Assembly: GCA_024235615.1 (NCBI GenBank)
Contig: JACKMB010000005.1
Coordinates: 186,001 to 250,000 of the forward strand
Direction: 5' to 3'
Length of the DNA stretch: 64,000 nt
Source of the DNA: Thauera sp.
GTDB lineage: Bacteria; Pseudomonadota; Gammaproteobacteria; Burkholderiales; Rhodocyclaceae
This document shows positions 47,230 to 56,006 of this stretch, piece after piece (position 1 is the first letter of the stretch; each line of letters begins with the position of its first letter). The notes beneath the pieces were generated by a model that saw only the letters and a program-made list of their open reading frames with translations, searched no databases and had not been told where the DNA came from. The position numbers and the translations under genes are program-made.

Positions 47230-48186
47230 ATGCAGCCGTCCATCCCTTCCCCCGACCCCGATGCGGGTCTCCTCGCCAGCCCCTGCGCAAACCCCTACGT
47301 CGGCCGCTTCGCCCCCTCGCCCAGCGGCGCGCTGCACTTCGGCTCGCTGGTCGCCGCCGTGGGCAGCTTCCTGGATGCGCGCGCGCACGGCGGACGCTGG
47401 CTGCTGCGCATCGAGGACGTGGACACCCCGCGCACGGTGCCCGGCGCCGCCGCAGGCATCCTCGCCACGCTGGAACGCTTCGGCTTCGAATGGGACGGCG
47501 CGATCGTGCGCCAGAGCGAACGCGGCGAAGCCTATGCGGCCGCGCTCGAGCGCCTGCGCGCGGCCGGCCTCGCCTATCCCTGTGCGTGCACCCGGCGCGA
47601 GCTCGCCGGCCAGCCGCTCGCGCGCGACGGCTCGCGCCGCTATCCCGGCACCTGCCGCGACGGCCTGCCGCCGGGACGGACCGGCCGCGCCTGGCGGGTG
47701 CGCGCCGAGGGCGTGGTGCGCTTTTGCGACGCGGTGCAGGGCGAGCAGGAGATCGACCTCGCCGCCGACGCCGGCGACTACGTGGTCAAGCGCGCCGACG
47801 GCCTCTTCGCCTATCAGCTCGCGGTGGTGGTGGACGACGCCGAAGCGGGGGTGACCCACGTCGTGCGCGGCGCCGACCTGCTCGACTCGACCGCGCGCCA
47901 GATCCACCTCCTCGGCCTGCTCGGTCATCCGGTGCCCGCCTACGCCCACCTGCCGCTGGCCACCAACCCCGCGGGCGAGAAGCTCTCCAAGCAGACGCTG
48001 GCGCGCGCGATCGACGAGCATCCGCCGCAGGCCGCCTTGCTGGCCGCGCTGCGCTTTCTCGGCCACAATCCACCCGACATGCTCACCGCCGCGCCGCTCG
48101 TCGAAACGTGGGCGTGGGCGCGCGCCCACTGGTCGCTCGCCGCCGTGCCGCGCCGCCGCCAGGCCGTGGCCGACGGCTTCTTTTGA
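47230..48186 (+). CDS. gluQ: Glutamyl-Q tRNA(Asp) synthetase
   Basis: The 318-residue protein is a truncated glutamyl-tRNA synthetase homologue that glutamylates queuosine in tRNA-Asp. The HIGH-like site is FAPSPSGALHFGSL (about 23-36), the KMSKS-like site GEKLSKQT (about 252-259), and a zinc-site region CACTRREL...YPGTC (about 120-145) is present. The anticodon-binding domain of a full GltX is missing, as expected for GluQ-RS. The ATG giving MQPSIPSPD is preferred over a 17-codon longer start, because only non-homologous sequence precedes it. Confidence 0.93.
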   Translation: MQPSIPSPDPDAGLLASPCANPYVGRFAPSPSGALHFGSLVAAVGSFLDARAHGGRWLLRIEDVDTPRTVPGAAAGILATLERFGFEWDGAIVRQSERGEAYAAALERLRAAGLAYPCACTRRELAGQPLARDGSRRYPGTCRDGLPPGRTGRAWRVRAEGVVRFCDAVQGEQEIDLAADAGDYVVKRADGLFAYQLAVVVDDAEAGVTHVVRGADLLDSTARQIHLLGLLGHPVPAYAHLPLATNPAGEKLSKQTLARAIDEHPPQAALLAALRFLGHNPPDMLTAAPLVETWAWARAHWSLAAVPRRRQAVADGFF

Positions 48187-48195
48187 GGAAACTCC

Positions 48196-48618
48196 ATGCA
48201 CCCGAACGACATCAGCACCCAGCCCGAAGCCATCCGCAGCCTGCTGCAGCAGGCGCGCACGATCGCCGTGGTCGGCATCTCGGCCAGGCACGACCGCCCC
48301 AGCCACGAGGTCGCGCACTACCTGCAGCGTGCCGGCTACACCATCATCCCGGTCAACCCGGCCTACGAGGAGGTGCTGGGGCAGAAGTGCTACCCCAACC
48401 TGCACGAGGTGCCGGTAAAGATCGACCTCGTCGACGTGTTCCGCAAGCCGGCGGAAGTGATGGCGGTGGTGGACGAGGCCATCGCCGTGGGCGCCGGCAG
48501 TGTGTGGCTGCAGCTCGGGGTGATCGCGCCCGACGCCGCGGACAAGGCCGCCGCCGCCGGGTTGAAGGTGGTGAGCGACCGCTGCACCAAGATCGAGCAC
48601 CGCCGCCTGATCGGCTGA
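48196..48618 (+). CDS. CoA-binding domain protein, YccU type
   Basis: This 140-residue Rossmann-fold protein matches the CoA_binding_2 (YccU) family. It has RTIAVVGISARHDRPSHEVAHYL (about 21-43), IIPVNPAYEEVLGQKCYP (about 49-66) and a C-terminal DRCTKIEHRRL. Cellular role unknown. It follows gluQ after 9 bp with a GAGGAA ribosome binding site, so it is probably in the same transcript. Confidence 0.88.
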   Translation: MHPNDISTQPEAIRSLLQQARTIAVVGISARHDRPSHEVAHYLQRAGYTIIPVNPAYEEVLGQKCYPNLHEVPVKIDLVDVFRKPAEVMAVVDEAIAVGAGSVWLQLGVIAPDAADKAAAAGLKVVSDRCTKIEHRRLIG

Positions 48619-48629
48619 AACCGTGGATG

Positions 48630-48845
48630 CGGCGCATGGAATACGCGCCGGCGCCGCTCGAGCGCATTATTCGCACCTTCCGGCGCTCCCGCAGAAACCA
48701 TCGCAACCGCCTGTAGGAGCGGCGGCAGCCGCGAATCCGGCGCATGGAATACGCGCCGACGCCGCTCCAGCGCACTATTCGCGCCTTCCGGCGCTCCTAC
48801 AAGAACCCTCGCACCCCCGTAGGAGCGGCGGCAGCCGCGAATTCG
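48630..48845. repeat. Direct 108-bp repeat, two copies, with REP-like palindromes
   Basis: Two diverged copies of a 108-bp unit (starts 48630 and 48738) each hold one reverse copy with core TTCCGGCGCTCC and one forward copy with core GAGCGGCGGCAGCCGCGAA (48711-48737, 48819-48844). The 292-bp gap separates the convergent YccU and clsB genes. It is a smaller counterpart of the 118-bp array, with different flanking bases. Confidence 0.85.
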
Positions 48846-48910
48846 GCGCGGCCCGGCCCGACTCGGCCCGCGTTGCCCGCGTCGGCGCAGGGGTCGGCAT
48901 CGGCGTGGTG

Positions 48911-50065
48911 TCAGTGCGCGCCGCCATAGCCGGCGATGCCGATCGCCAGGCGCACGAGCTGGTAGGCAAGCCAGCTCAGACCGCGGCGCAGCAAGGGCAG
49001 GCGCCGCCAGTCCGAACGCCGGAGCTCGCGCGCACCGGCGCACAAGGCGGTCTCCAGGCTCGCGCGCAGCTCCGCCGCGAAGCCGCGATCGTCCACGAAG
49101 ACGTTGGCCTCGCGCGCGAGCAGCAGGCTGAAGGCGTCGATGTTGCTCGAGCCGACGGTGGCCCATTGGTGGTCGATCACCGCCACCTTGGCGTGCAGGT
49201 GGCTGCGGTGGTACTCGAACAGGCGGATGCCGGCGTCGAGGAAGATCGGATACAGCGCGCGCGTCGCATACACCTGCATCGGGTGGTCCGACACGCCCTG
49301 CAGCAGCAGAGTCACCCGCACGCCGCGCCGGGCGGCATCGATCAGCGCCTGGCGGAAACGCCGACCCGGGAAGAAGTAGGCGTTGGCGAGCACGATCTCC
49401 TCGCGCGCGCCGGCGATCGCCTCGAGGTAGGCCTCCTCGATGGCGTGGCGGTGGCGCAGGTTGTCGCGCACCACGAAGGTGGCGCGGATCGAGCCCGCGG
49501 CCTCGGTGCGCGGCGGCGCCAGCAGCGGCTGCGCGGCGCGCCTGCGAAAGCTCGCCCACGCCACCAGCCGCCACAGCCGCTGCGCCGAGGCCACCACGGG
49601 CGCGAGCACCGGCCCCTCGACGCGCACCGCGTAGTCGTAGCGCGGGTTCGCCAGCGCGCCGGCGTCGAAGTCGTCCACCACGTTGATGCCACCGACGAAG
49701 GCCACGCGGCCGTCGATCGCCACCACCTTGCGGTGCAGCCGGCGCAGGCGGTGGCGGCGCAGCGAGAGCGGGCGCAGCTCGCGGCGGTAGATCAGCACCT
49801 GCACGCCGGCCTCGCGCAGGCGCGGCATCAGCGTGGGGACGAAGTTGCGCCCGCCGAAGCCGTCCACCATCACCCGCACCGCCACCCCGCGCCCTGCCGC
49901 GCGCGCGAGCGCCGCGGCGATGCGCGCGCCGGTGCCGTCGTCCTCGAAGATGTAGCTCTGCAGGAAGATCTCGCGCTCGGCACGGTCGATCTCGGCTTCC
50001 AGCGCCGGGAAGTACTGCCCGCCGTTCTCCAGCAACGCGACCGCGTTGCCCGCGAGGAACTGCAT
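48911..50065 (-). CDS. clsB: Cardiolipin synthase B
   Basis: The 384-residue phospholipase D-superfamily protein has two HKD motifs: HRKVVAIDGRVAFVGG (about 110-125) and HLHAKVAVIDHQWATVGSSN (about 292-311). ClsB makes cardiolipin from phosphatidylglycerol, or phosphatidylglycerol from other lipids, at the inner membrane. Length and lack of N-terminal TM helices fit ClsB and not ClsA. A hydrophobic C-terminus (WLAYQLVRLAIGIAGYGG) may anchor it. Its ATG shares one base with the upstream EEP gene's stop (TGATG), as in the conserved ybhP-clsB pair. Confidence 0.93.
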   Translation of the reverse strand: MQFLAGNAVALLENGGQYFPALEAEIDRAEREIFLQSYIFEDDGTGARIAAALARAAGRGVAVRVMVDGFGGRNFVPTLMPRLREAGVQVLIYRRELRPLSLRRHRLRRLHRKVVAIDGRVAFVGGINVVDDFDAGALANPRYDYAVRVEGPVLAPVVASAQRLWRLVAWASFRRRAAQPLLAPPRTEAAGSIRATFVVRDNLRHRHAIEEAYLEAIAGAREEIVLANAYFFPGRRFRQALIDAARRGVRVTLLLQGVSDHPMQVYATRALYPIFLDAGIRLFEYHRSHLHAKVAVIDHQWATVGSSNIDAFSLLLAREANVFVDDRGFAAELRASLETALCAGARELRRSDWRRLPLLRRGLSWLAYQLVRLAIGIAGYGGAH

Positions 50066-50814
50066 CAGCCGATGGGCTCCAGGTCGGCGGTCAGCGCCGC
50101 GTGGTCGGAGATCTGCGCCCACGGCGCGCCGTAATGCACCTGCGCCTGGCGCACGCGGAAGCCGCGCACGTAGATGCGGTCGAGGCGGAAGAAGGGCAGC
50201 GTGCTCGGATAGCTGCGCGCCGGCCGCCCGCGTCCGCTGCCGAAGGCCTCGGCAAGCCCGAGCCGGCGCCCGAGCAGGTCGTCGGCGCGGTTGCGCCAGT
50301 CGTTGAAGTCGCCGGCGATGATCAGCGGCGCGTCGCCCGGGGCGAGCTCTTCCATGCGCTCGGCGAGCGCCTCCATCTGCCGCCGCCGACTGCCCGCCAT
50401 CAGGCCCAGATGCACGCACACGCAATGCACCGGCACGTCGAACTCGGGCAGCCTCACCTCGCAGTGCAACAGGCCGCGGCGCTCGAAGCGATGGTCGGAG
50501 ACGTCCTGGTTGGCGGTGCTGAGGATGAGGTGGCGGCTGAGGATGGCGTTGCCGTGATGGCCGTGGTCGTAGATCGCGTTGCCGCCATACGCGATCTCCT
50601 GCCAGGCGTCCTCGGCGAGGAACTCGTGCTGCGGCAGCGCGGGCCAGTCGGGATGGCGAGCCGGATGACGCAGGTGCAGTCCCTGCACCTCCTGCAGGAA
50701 GACGAGGTCGGCATCCAGGCTGCGCAGGCGGTCGCGCAGCTCATGCACCACCATGCGGCGGTTGAACTGCGAGAAGCCCTTGTGGATGTTGTAGCTGCAG
50801 ATCCTCAGCGCCAT
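50065..50814 (-). CDS. Endonuclease/exonuclease/phosphatase family protein, YbhP-like
   Basis: The 249-residue EEP-fold hydrolase has the motifs YNIHKGF (about 7-13), LQEVQG (the metal glutamate, about 40), CVHLGL (about 135), AGDFNDW (about 167) and SDHAALTADL (about 234). Pairing with clsB suggests a role in phospholipid metabolism, for example acting on a lipid head group, and this arrangement matches E. coli ybhP-clsB. Catalytic residues look complete. It is separated from nadA by 25 bp, so all three may share a transcript. Confidence 0.9.
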   Translation of the reverse strand: MALRICSYNIHKGFSQFNRRMVVHELRDRLRSLDADLVFLQEVQGLHLRHPARHPDWPALPQHEFLAEDAWQEIAYGGNAIYDHGHHGNAILSRHLILSTANQDVSDHRFERRGLLHCEVRLPEFDVPVHCVCVHLGLMAGSRRRQMEALAERMEELAPGDAPLIIAGDFNDWRNRADDLLGRRLGLAEAFGSGRGRPARSYPSTLPFFRLDRIYVRGFRVRQAQVHYGAPWAQISDHAALTADLEPIG

Positions 50815-50839
50815 GGCCGTCGGACCTCGTGCGCGTCGG

Positions 50840-51940
50840 TCAGGAGACGGCCAGCATGCGGTCGAGCGCGATGCGGGCGAGCTCGGCCTCGTGCGCGGGG
50901 ACCTTGATCTGGTTCACCACCTTGCCCTCGGCGAGGTTCTCCAGCGTCCACGCCAGGTGCTGCGGGTCGATGCGCTGCATGGTCGAGCACATGCACACGG
51001 TCGGCGCCATGAACTGCACCACCTTGCCCTGCGGCTTCATCTCCTCGGCGAGGCGGCTCACCAGGTTGAGCTCGGTGCCCACCAGCCAGTGGGTGTTGGG
51101 CGGCGCCTGGGTGATGGTGTTGAGGATGAATTCGGTGGAGCCGACGTAGTCGGACTTCTGGCACACCTCGAGCATGCTCTCGGGGTGGGAGATCACGAAG
51201 CCGTGCGGGTGCTTCTCGCGCCAGCGGTCGATATGCACCGGCTGGAACATCTGGTGCACCGAGCAGTGTCCCTTCCAAAGCAGGATCTTCGCCTTGCGGA
51301 TCTGCTCGGCGGTGAGGCCGCCGTACTCGAGGTCGGGGTCCCACACCACCATCTCGTCGAGCGGGATGCCCTTCTTGAAGCCGGTCCAGCGCCCGAGGTG
51401 CTGGTCGGGGAAGAACAGCACCTTCTCGCGCTTGGCGAACGCCCAGTCGAGGATGGTCGGGGCGTTGGTCGAGGTGCACACGATGCCGCCATGCTCGCCG
51501 CAGAAGGCCTTGAGATCGGCCGCCGAGTTGATGTAGGTCACCGGCGTGATGATTTCGTCGGGCTTGTCGAGCACCTCGGCGAGCTCGCGCCAGCAGCGCT
51601 CGACCTTGGCCAGGCTCGCCATGTCGGCCATCGAGCAGCCGGCGGCGAGGTCGGGCAGGATGGCGATCTGGCTGGGCTTGGACAGGATGTCGGCGACCTC
51701 GGCCATGAAGTGCACGCCGCAGAACACGATGAACTCGGCGTCGGTCTGCGAGGCCAGGCGGGCGAGCTTGAGCGAGTCGCCGGTGAGGTCGGCGTGCTGA
51801 TAGACGTCGGCGCGCTGGTAGTGGTGGCAGAGCAGCACCGCCCGCTCGCCGAGGCGTGCACGGGCGGCGCGGATGCGCTCCTGCGCCTCGTTGTCGGCGA
51901 GCACGTTGAAGCGGTCGAAGCTGATGGTGGAGACTTGCAT
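50840..51940 (-). CDS. nadA: Quinolinate synthase
   Basis: The 366-residue [4Fe-4S] enzyme condenses iminoaspartate and dihydroxyacetone phosphate to quinolinate in NAD synthesis. Family segments include LLCHHYQRADVYQHAD, FCGVHFMAEVA, LAAGCSMADM, IVCTSTNAP and HCSVHQMFQP. The cluster cysteines are expected in GCSMAD, GGIVCTS and PTVCMCST. The start MQVSTISFDRF lacks a strong ribosome binding site. An upstream in-frame start would add a Pro-rich stretch, which is less likely. nadB and nadC are not in the window. Confidence 0.95.
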   Translation of the reverse strand: MQVSTISFDRFNVLADNEAQERIRAARARLGERAVLLCHHYQRADVYQHADLTGDSLKLARLASQTDAEFIVFCGVHFMAEVADILSKPSQIAILPDLAAGCSMADMASLAKVERCWRELAEVLDKPDEIITPVTYINSAADLKAFCGEHGGIVCTSTNAPTILDWAFAKREKVLFFPDQHLGRWTGFKKGIPLDEMVVWDPDLEYGGLTAEQIRKAKILLWKGHCSVHQMFQPVHIDRWREKHPHGFVISHPESMLEVCQKSDYVGSTEFILNTITQAPPNTHWLVGTELNLVSRLAEEMKPQGKVVQFMAPTVCMCSTMQRIDPQHLAWTLENLAEGKVVNQIKVPAHEAELARIALDRMLAVS

Positions 51941-52056
51941 TGTTTCGGTATCCGGATCCGTGGGAGGGGGCAATCCCGGGGTTACGGGCATCGGACCCCG
52001 CGTGCGGCCGCAGGTTCGACCGCGGCAGGCGGGGCCGGGTAAGGATTTGTTGCCGC

Positions 52057-52509
52057 TCAGCCCTGGTACCAGGGCAGGCCGGCGAGGCGCCAGCCGCCGA
52101 TGCGGTTGCGCTGGTTGTTGGCGTCCTTGTCGCCTTCGAAGCCTTCCAGCACGTTGTAGCAGTTGGCGTAGCCGTTGGCGCTGGCGAGCCGCGCCGCGGA
52201 GTCGGAGCGCACGGCGGAACGGCACAGGAACAGCACCAGCGCCTCGGGATCCACCTGATGCTTCAGCTGGGCGAGGAAGTTCGGGTTCTCCTGCATCGAG
52301 GGATAGCTCTTCCACTCGATCTCGATCGCGCCGGGCACGCGCCCCACCCAGTCGAGCTCGGCGCGCGTGCGCACATCGACCAGCTTGGCACCGGGGGCGA
52401 GCTGCATCACCTGCCAGGTTTCGGCGGGGGTGAGCGCGCCCTGGTAGGGCAGCCCAAGGCTTTCGGCGCGCTCGTGGGCGAGCGTCAACAGTTCCGACAG
52501 GGTTCCCAT
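52057..52509 (-). CDS. Rhodanese-like sulfurtransferase
   Basis: The 150-residue single-domain rhodanese has the catalytic cysteine in LFLCRSAVRSDSAA (about 93-106) and the LVDVRTRAELDWVGRVPGAIEIEW segment (about 44-67). It should transfer sulfur, with the physiological acceptor unknown. The ATG giving MGTLSELL is used, and a GTG two codons upstream is possible. It lies upstream of nadA with a 116-bp gap. A link to the NadA iron-sulfur cluster is only speculation. Confidence 0.88.
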   Translation of the reverse strand: MGTLSELLTLAHERAESLGLPYQGALTPAETWQVMQLAPGAKLVDVRTRAELDWVGRVPGAIEIEWKSYPSMQENPNFLAQLKHQVDPEALVLFLCRSAVRSDSAARLASANGYANCYNVLEGFEGDKDANNQRNRIGGWRLAGLPWYQG

Positions 52510-52568
52510 GCGCACATCCGTCTAAAATGAAAGCGGTCGAAGTATAGCGCGTCCGCCGCGCCCCCCTC

Positions 52569-53756
52569 ATGCCCTCCCGCCAAGCCCATTCCCCGGTCCC
52601 GGCCGCCCCTGCGGCCACGGACGAACTCGCCCGCAGCCGCGGCATCCAGCGCGCCACCCTGGTGGCGATCCTGACCAACTCGCTGCTCACCATCGGCCAG
52701 GTGGTCATCGGCCTGTTCGCCGGCGCCTTCAGCCTCGTGGCCGACGCGGCCCACACCCTGTCCGACCTGGTCACCGACCTGCTGGTCCTGCTCGCCGGCC
52801 GTCACAGCGCCGATCCGGCCGATACCAACCACCCCTACGGCCACGGCCGCATCGAGACCGTCACCACCCTGGTGCTGGGGGCGGTGCTGGGGGCGGTGGG
52901 CGTCGGCTTCCTGTGGAGCTCGGGGATCCGCCTGCAGGACATCGAGGCCTTGCCGGTGCTGCACCCGGCGGCCCTGGTCATGGCGCTGCTGACCCTCGCC
53001 GCCAAGGAGGGCCTGTTCCGCTACACGCTGGCCGCCGCACGCCGGCTCAACGCCCCCATGCTCGAGGCCAACGCCTGGCATGCACGCTCCGACGCTGCGT
53101 CATCGCTGGTGGTGGCCGCCGGCATCGGCGGCAGCCTGGCCGGCTACCCCTTCCTCGAGCCGCTCGCTGCGGCCGTGGTCGGCTTCCTGATCCTGCACAT
53201 GGGCCTGCGCCTGGCGTGGAAATCGATCGGCGAGCTGATCGACACCGGTCTGCCGGAGGAAGAGCTCGAGCGCCTGCGCGCGACGATCCGCGAGACCCCG
53301 GGCGTGATCGGGCTGCACGACATGCGCACCCGGCGGATGGCCGATCGCGTGCTGTGCGACGCCCACGTCCAGGTCGACCCGCGGCTGACCGTCTCCGAGG
53401 GCCACCGCGTCTCGGACGCGGTATACCTGCGCGTACGCGCCGCCCACCCCGAGGTGCGCGACGTGCTGGTGCACATCGACCCCGAGGACGACGGCGAGCT
53501 GCAGGTCGTCCCCCCCGGCCCGCTCCCCGAGCGCGTCGAGATCCTCGCGCGCATGCGCGAACTCCTTGGCCCCGCGTTCGCCGAGCCCCGGCGGGTTCAG
53601 ATCCACTACCTCGGCCAGCGCGTGGAGGTGGAGATCATCCTGCCCTCGGCCCCCGCGGCCGAAGCGCTCGAGATGCTGCAATCGCGGCGCAAGGCGTGGC
53701 TCGCGGAGCATCCCCATTACCGCAACATCCGCGTCTTCGTGGAGACAGCACCATAA
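52569..53756 (+). CDS. Cation diffusion facilitator transporter
   Basis: The 395-residue CDF protein has six TM helices (about 25-230). Metal-site motifs are VADAAHTLSDLVTD (about 57-70) and HARSDAASSL (about 172-181). A cytoplasmic domain (about 235-320) has conserved HVQVDPRLTVSEGHRVSD, and a C-terminal extension (about 325-395) goes beyond usual CDF length. It probably exports Zn, Fe or Mn, and the metal is not assignable. Unlike the shorter transporter at the left of the window, this copy has the full cytoplasmic domain. It runs towards the glnA control region. Confidence 0.9.
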   Translation: MPSRQAHSPVPAAPAATDELARSRGIQRATLVAILTNSLLTIGQVVIGLFAGAFSLVADAAHTLSDLVTDLLVLLAGRHSADPADTNHPYGHGRIETVTTLVLGAVLGAVGVGFLWSSGIRLQDIEALPVLHPAALVMALLTLAAKEGLFRYTLAAARRLNAPMLEANAWHARSDAASSLVVAAGIGGSLAGYPFLEPLAAAVVGFLILHMGLRLAWKSIGELIDTGLPEEELERLRATIRETPGVIGLHDMRTRRMADRVLCDAHVQVDPRLTVSEGHRVSDAVYLRVRAAHPEVRDVLVHIDPEDDGELQVVPPGPLPERVEILARMRELLGPAFAEPRRVQIHYLGQRVEVEIILPSAPAAEALEMLQSRRKAWLAEHPHYRNIRVFVETAP

Positions 53757-53778
53757 CAGTGCATTACGCGACCAACGA

Positions 53779-53795
53779 CGCACCACTCTGGTGCA
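53779..53795. promoter_or_regulatory. NtrC-binding site upstream of glnA
   Basis: The sequence CGCACC-N5-GGTGCA fits the NtrC consensus TGCACC-N5-GGTGCA at 11 of 12 positions. It lies 74 bp upstream of the sigma-54 promoter. A weaker half-match (AGCACC-N5-CGGGCT) follows at 53811-53827. Confidence 0.75.
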
Positions 53796-53868
53796 TTGAA
53801 GTCGGACCGGAGCACCGATTTCGGGCTCGCGCCCTTGTGGCACAATGCCCTGCGCGCTGAAACCGGGC

Positions 53869-53884
53869 TGGCACGCTAAGTGCT
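53869..53884 (+). promoter_or_regulatory. Sigma-54 promoter of glnA
   Basis: TGGCACGCTAAGTGCT matches the -24/-12 consensus TGGCACG-N4-TTGCW at all but one conserved position, with the GG and GC doublets 12 bp apart. Transcription would start near 53895, giving an 80-nt leader before the glnA ATG. Confidence 0.85.
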
Positions 53885-53974
53885 TAGCCCTGCTCACACG
53901 AATCCGGCGCATCGACCCCAGGCCGCTGCACCACCCGCTCAACGCAACAACGCCTCATCTCACCAGGAGTGAAA

Positions 53975-55384
53975 ATGAACGCCCAAGACGTCATGAAGAT
54001 GATCCAGGAAAACGAAGTGCGCTTCGTGGACCTGCGCTTCACGGATATTCGCGGCAAGGAGCACCACGTCGGCCTGCCGGTGTCGGCCTTCGAGGAAGAG
54101 CACTTCGAGCACGGCCACCCCTTCGACGGCTCCTCGCTGGCGGGCTGGAAGGGCATCCAGGCCTCGGACATGATCCTCATGCCGGAGCCCTCGACCGCCT
54201 ACATCGACCCCTTCTTCGACGAGACCACGCTGGTCATCACCTGCGACGTCATCGAGCCCTCCGACGGCAAGGGCTACGATCGCGATCCGCGCTCGATCGC
54301 CAAGCGCGCCGAGGCCTACCTGAAGAGCACCGGTATCGGCGACACCGCCTTCTTCGGCCCCGAGCCCGAATTCTTCATCTTCGACTCGGTCGAGTGGTCG
54401 GTCGACATGTCGGGCGTGTATAGCAAGATCATCTCGGAAGAGGCCGCCTGGTCCACTGCCGACAAGTTCGAAGGCGGCAACACCGGCCACCGTCCGCGCG
54501 TCAAGGGCGGCTACTTCCCGGTCCCGCCGGTCGACAGCCTCAACGACGTGCGCGCCGCCATGGTGCTCGCGCTCGAGGCCTGCGGCGTGCCGGTCGAGGT
54601 GCACCACCACGAGGTGGCCAACGCCGGCCAGTGCGAGATCGGCACCAAGTTCAGCACGCTGACCCAGCGCGCCGACTGGACCCAGGTGCTCAAGTACATC
54701 GTGCATAACGTCGCCCACCAGTACGGCAAGACCGCCACCTTCATGCCCAAGCCCATCGTCGGCGACAACGGCTCCGGCATGCACGTGCACCAGTCGATCT
54801 GGAAGGACGGCAAGAACCTGTTCGCGGGCAACGGCTACGCCGGCCTGTCCGAGACCGCGCTGTACTACATCGGCGGCATCATCAAGCACGCCCGCGCGCT
54901 CAACGCCATCACCAACCCGGGCACGAACTCGTACAAGCGCCTGGTGCCGCACTACGAGGCCCCGACCAAGCTTGCCTACTCGGCACGCAACCGCTCGGCT
55001 TCGATCCGCATCCCCTACACCGCCAACCCGAAGGGCCGTCGCATCGAGTCGCGCTTCCCGGACCCCCTGGCCAACCCGTACATGTGCTTCGCCGCGCTGA
55101 TGATGGCGGGCCTGGACGGCATCCAGAACAAGATCCACCCGGGCGACCCGGCCGACAAGAACCTCTACGACCTGCCGCCGGAAGAGGACGCGCTGATCCC
55201 GACCGTGTGCACCAGCCTCGACCAGGCGCTGGAGTACCTGGACAAGGATCGCGAGTTCCTGACCCGTGGCGGTGTGTTCTCCAACGACTTCATCGACGCC
55301 TACATCGCGCTGAAGATGGAAGAGGTCGACCGCATGCGCATCACCACCCACCCGGTGGAATTCGACATGTACTACAGCCTGTAA
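53975..55384 (+). CDS. glnA: Glutamine synthetase, type I
   Basis: The 469-residue dodecameric enzyme assimilates ammonia into glutamine with ATP. It has the N-terminal beta-grasp domain ([15 protein letters not shown], about 16-30), the [17 protein letters not shown] segment (about 170-186), the [10 protein letters not shown] histidine site (about 265-274) and the adenylylation tyrosine in NLYDLPPEE (about residue 398), so it is the GlnE-regulated class I-beta form. The ATG with AGGAG 6 bases upstream is used. Sigma-54 and NtrC elements lie upstream, and a strong terminator follows, before the ntrBC genes. Confidence 0.98.
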   Translation: MNAQDVMKMIQENEVRFVDLRFTDIRGKEHHVGLPVSAFEEEHFEHGHPFDGSSLAGWKGIQASDMILMPEPSTAYIDPFFDETTLVITCDVIEPSDGKGYDRDPRSIAKRAEAYLKSTGIGDTAFFGPEPEFFIFDSVEWSVDMSGVYSKIISEEAAWSTADKFEGGNTGHRPRVKGGYFPVPPVDSLNDVRAAMVLALEACGVPVEVHHHEVANAGQCEIGTKFSTLTQRADWTQVLKYIVHNVAHQYGKTATFMPKPIVGDNGSGMHVHQSIWKDGKNLFAGNGYAGLSETALYYIGGIIKHARALNAITNPGTNSYKRLVPHYEAPTKLAYSARNRSASIRIPYTANPKGRRIESRFPDPLANPYMCFAALMMAGLDGIQNKIHPGDPADKNLYDLPPEEDALIPTVCTSLDQALEYLDKDREFLTRGGVFSNDFIDAYIALKMEEVDRMRITTHPVEFDMYYSL

Positions 55385-55408
55385 GCCGGGAGATCCTGCG
55401 CAGGACGG

Positions 55409-55437
55409 AAGGGACGGGCGTTGCCCGTCCCTTTTTT
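55409..55437 (+). terminator. Rho-independent terminator after glnA
   Basis: An 11-bp perfect stem (AAGGGACGGGC/GCCCGTCCCTT) with a GTT loop ends in a T-run (CCCTTTTTT). It should separate most glnA transcripts from DUF4124-ntrBC. Confidence 0.9.
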
Positions 55438-55514
55438 CTGGGGTCTAATCGGGCCTGACCCGCAAGGATGACGGCATTGCAGCCCGCTCCCGCCGTCCCC
55501 GCGACCCTCCGGAC

Positions 55515-56006
55515 ATGCGCATGCGAACGTATCGAATCCTTCCGCTGCTCCTGCTCGCCGGCCTTGCCTCGCCGGCCCTTGCCGAAATCTACAAGTGCAC
55601 CGACGCCGCCGGTCGGGTGACCTATACCAACGACCGATCCCTGGCGCGTGGCTGCGTGCGCCTGCAATCCGACCAGCCGGTATCCTCGGTGCCGGCACCG
55701 GTGCGCCGTCCTGCCGCACCGGCGGCCCGCGACACTGCGCAATCGGCCGACTTCCCGCGCGTGAGCCCGAACGAGCAGCGCGGCCGCGACGACGCCCGCC
55801 GCCAGGTGTTGCAGGAAGAGCTGCGCACCGAGGAGCAGAAGCTGGCCGAAGCCGAGAAGGCGCTCGCCGAGCAGGAGTCCATCCGCCTCGGTGACGAGCG
55901 CAACTACCAGAAGGTGCTCGACCGCGTGCAGCCCTTCAAGGACCGCGTCGAACTGCACAAGCGCAACGTCGAGGCGCTGCGCCGGGAGATCTCCGGCCTG
56001 CGATGA
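55515..56006 (+). CDS. Exported DUF4124 protein
   Basis: The 163-residue protein has a signal peptide (cleaved near ASPALA, residues 19-24) and a short DUF4124 domain (EIYKCTDAAGRVTYTNDRSLARGC, starting at residue 25), followed by a Pro/Ala-rich linker and a charged coiled coil (about 95-160). Its role is unknown, though proteins of this family commonly lie beside glnA-ntrBC in betaproteobacteria. The stop overlaps the ntrB ATG (ATGA), so it is coupled to ntrB translation. Confidence 0.85.
   Translation: MRMRTYRILPLLLLAGLASPALAEIYKCTDAAGRVTYTNDRSLARGCVRLQSDQPVSSVPAPVRRPAAPAARDTAQSADFPRVSPNEQRGRDDARRQVLQEELRTEEQKLAEAEKALAEQESIRLGDERNYQKVLDRVQPFKDRVELHKRNVEALRREISGLR

Noticed and set aside
53838-53853. 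Second sigma-54-like sequence TGGCACAATGCCCTGC upstream of glnA
   Set aside because: The GG to GC spacing is one base too long, and the site 31 bp downstream is a far better match.
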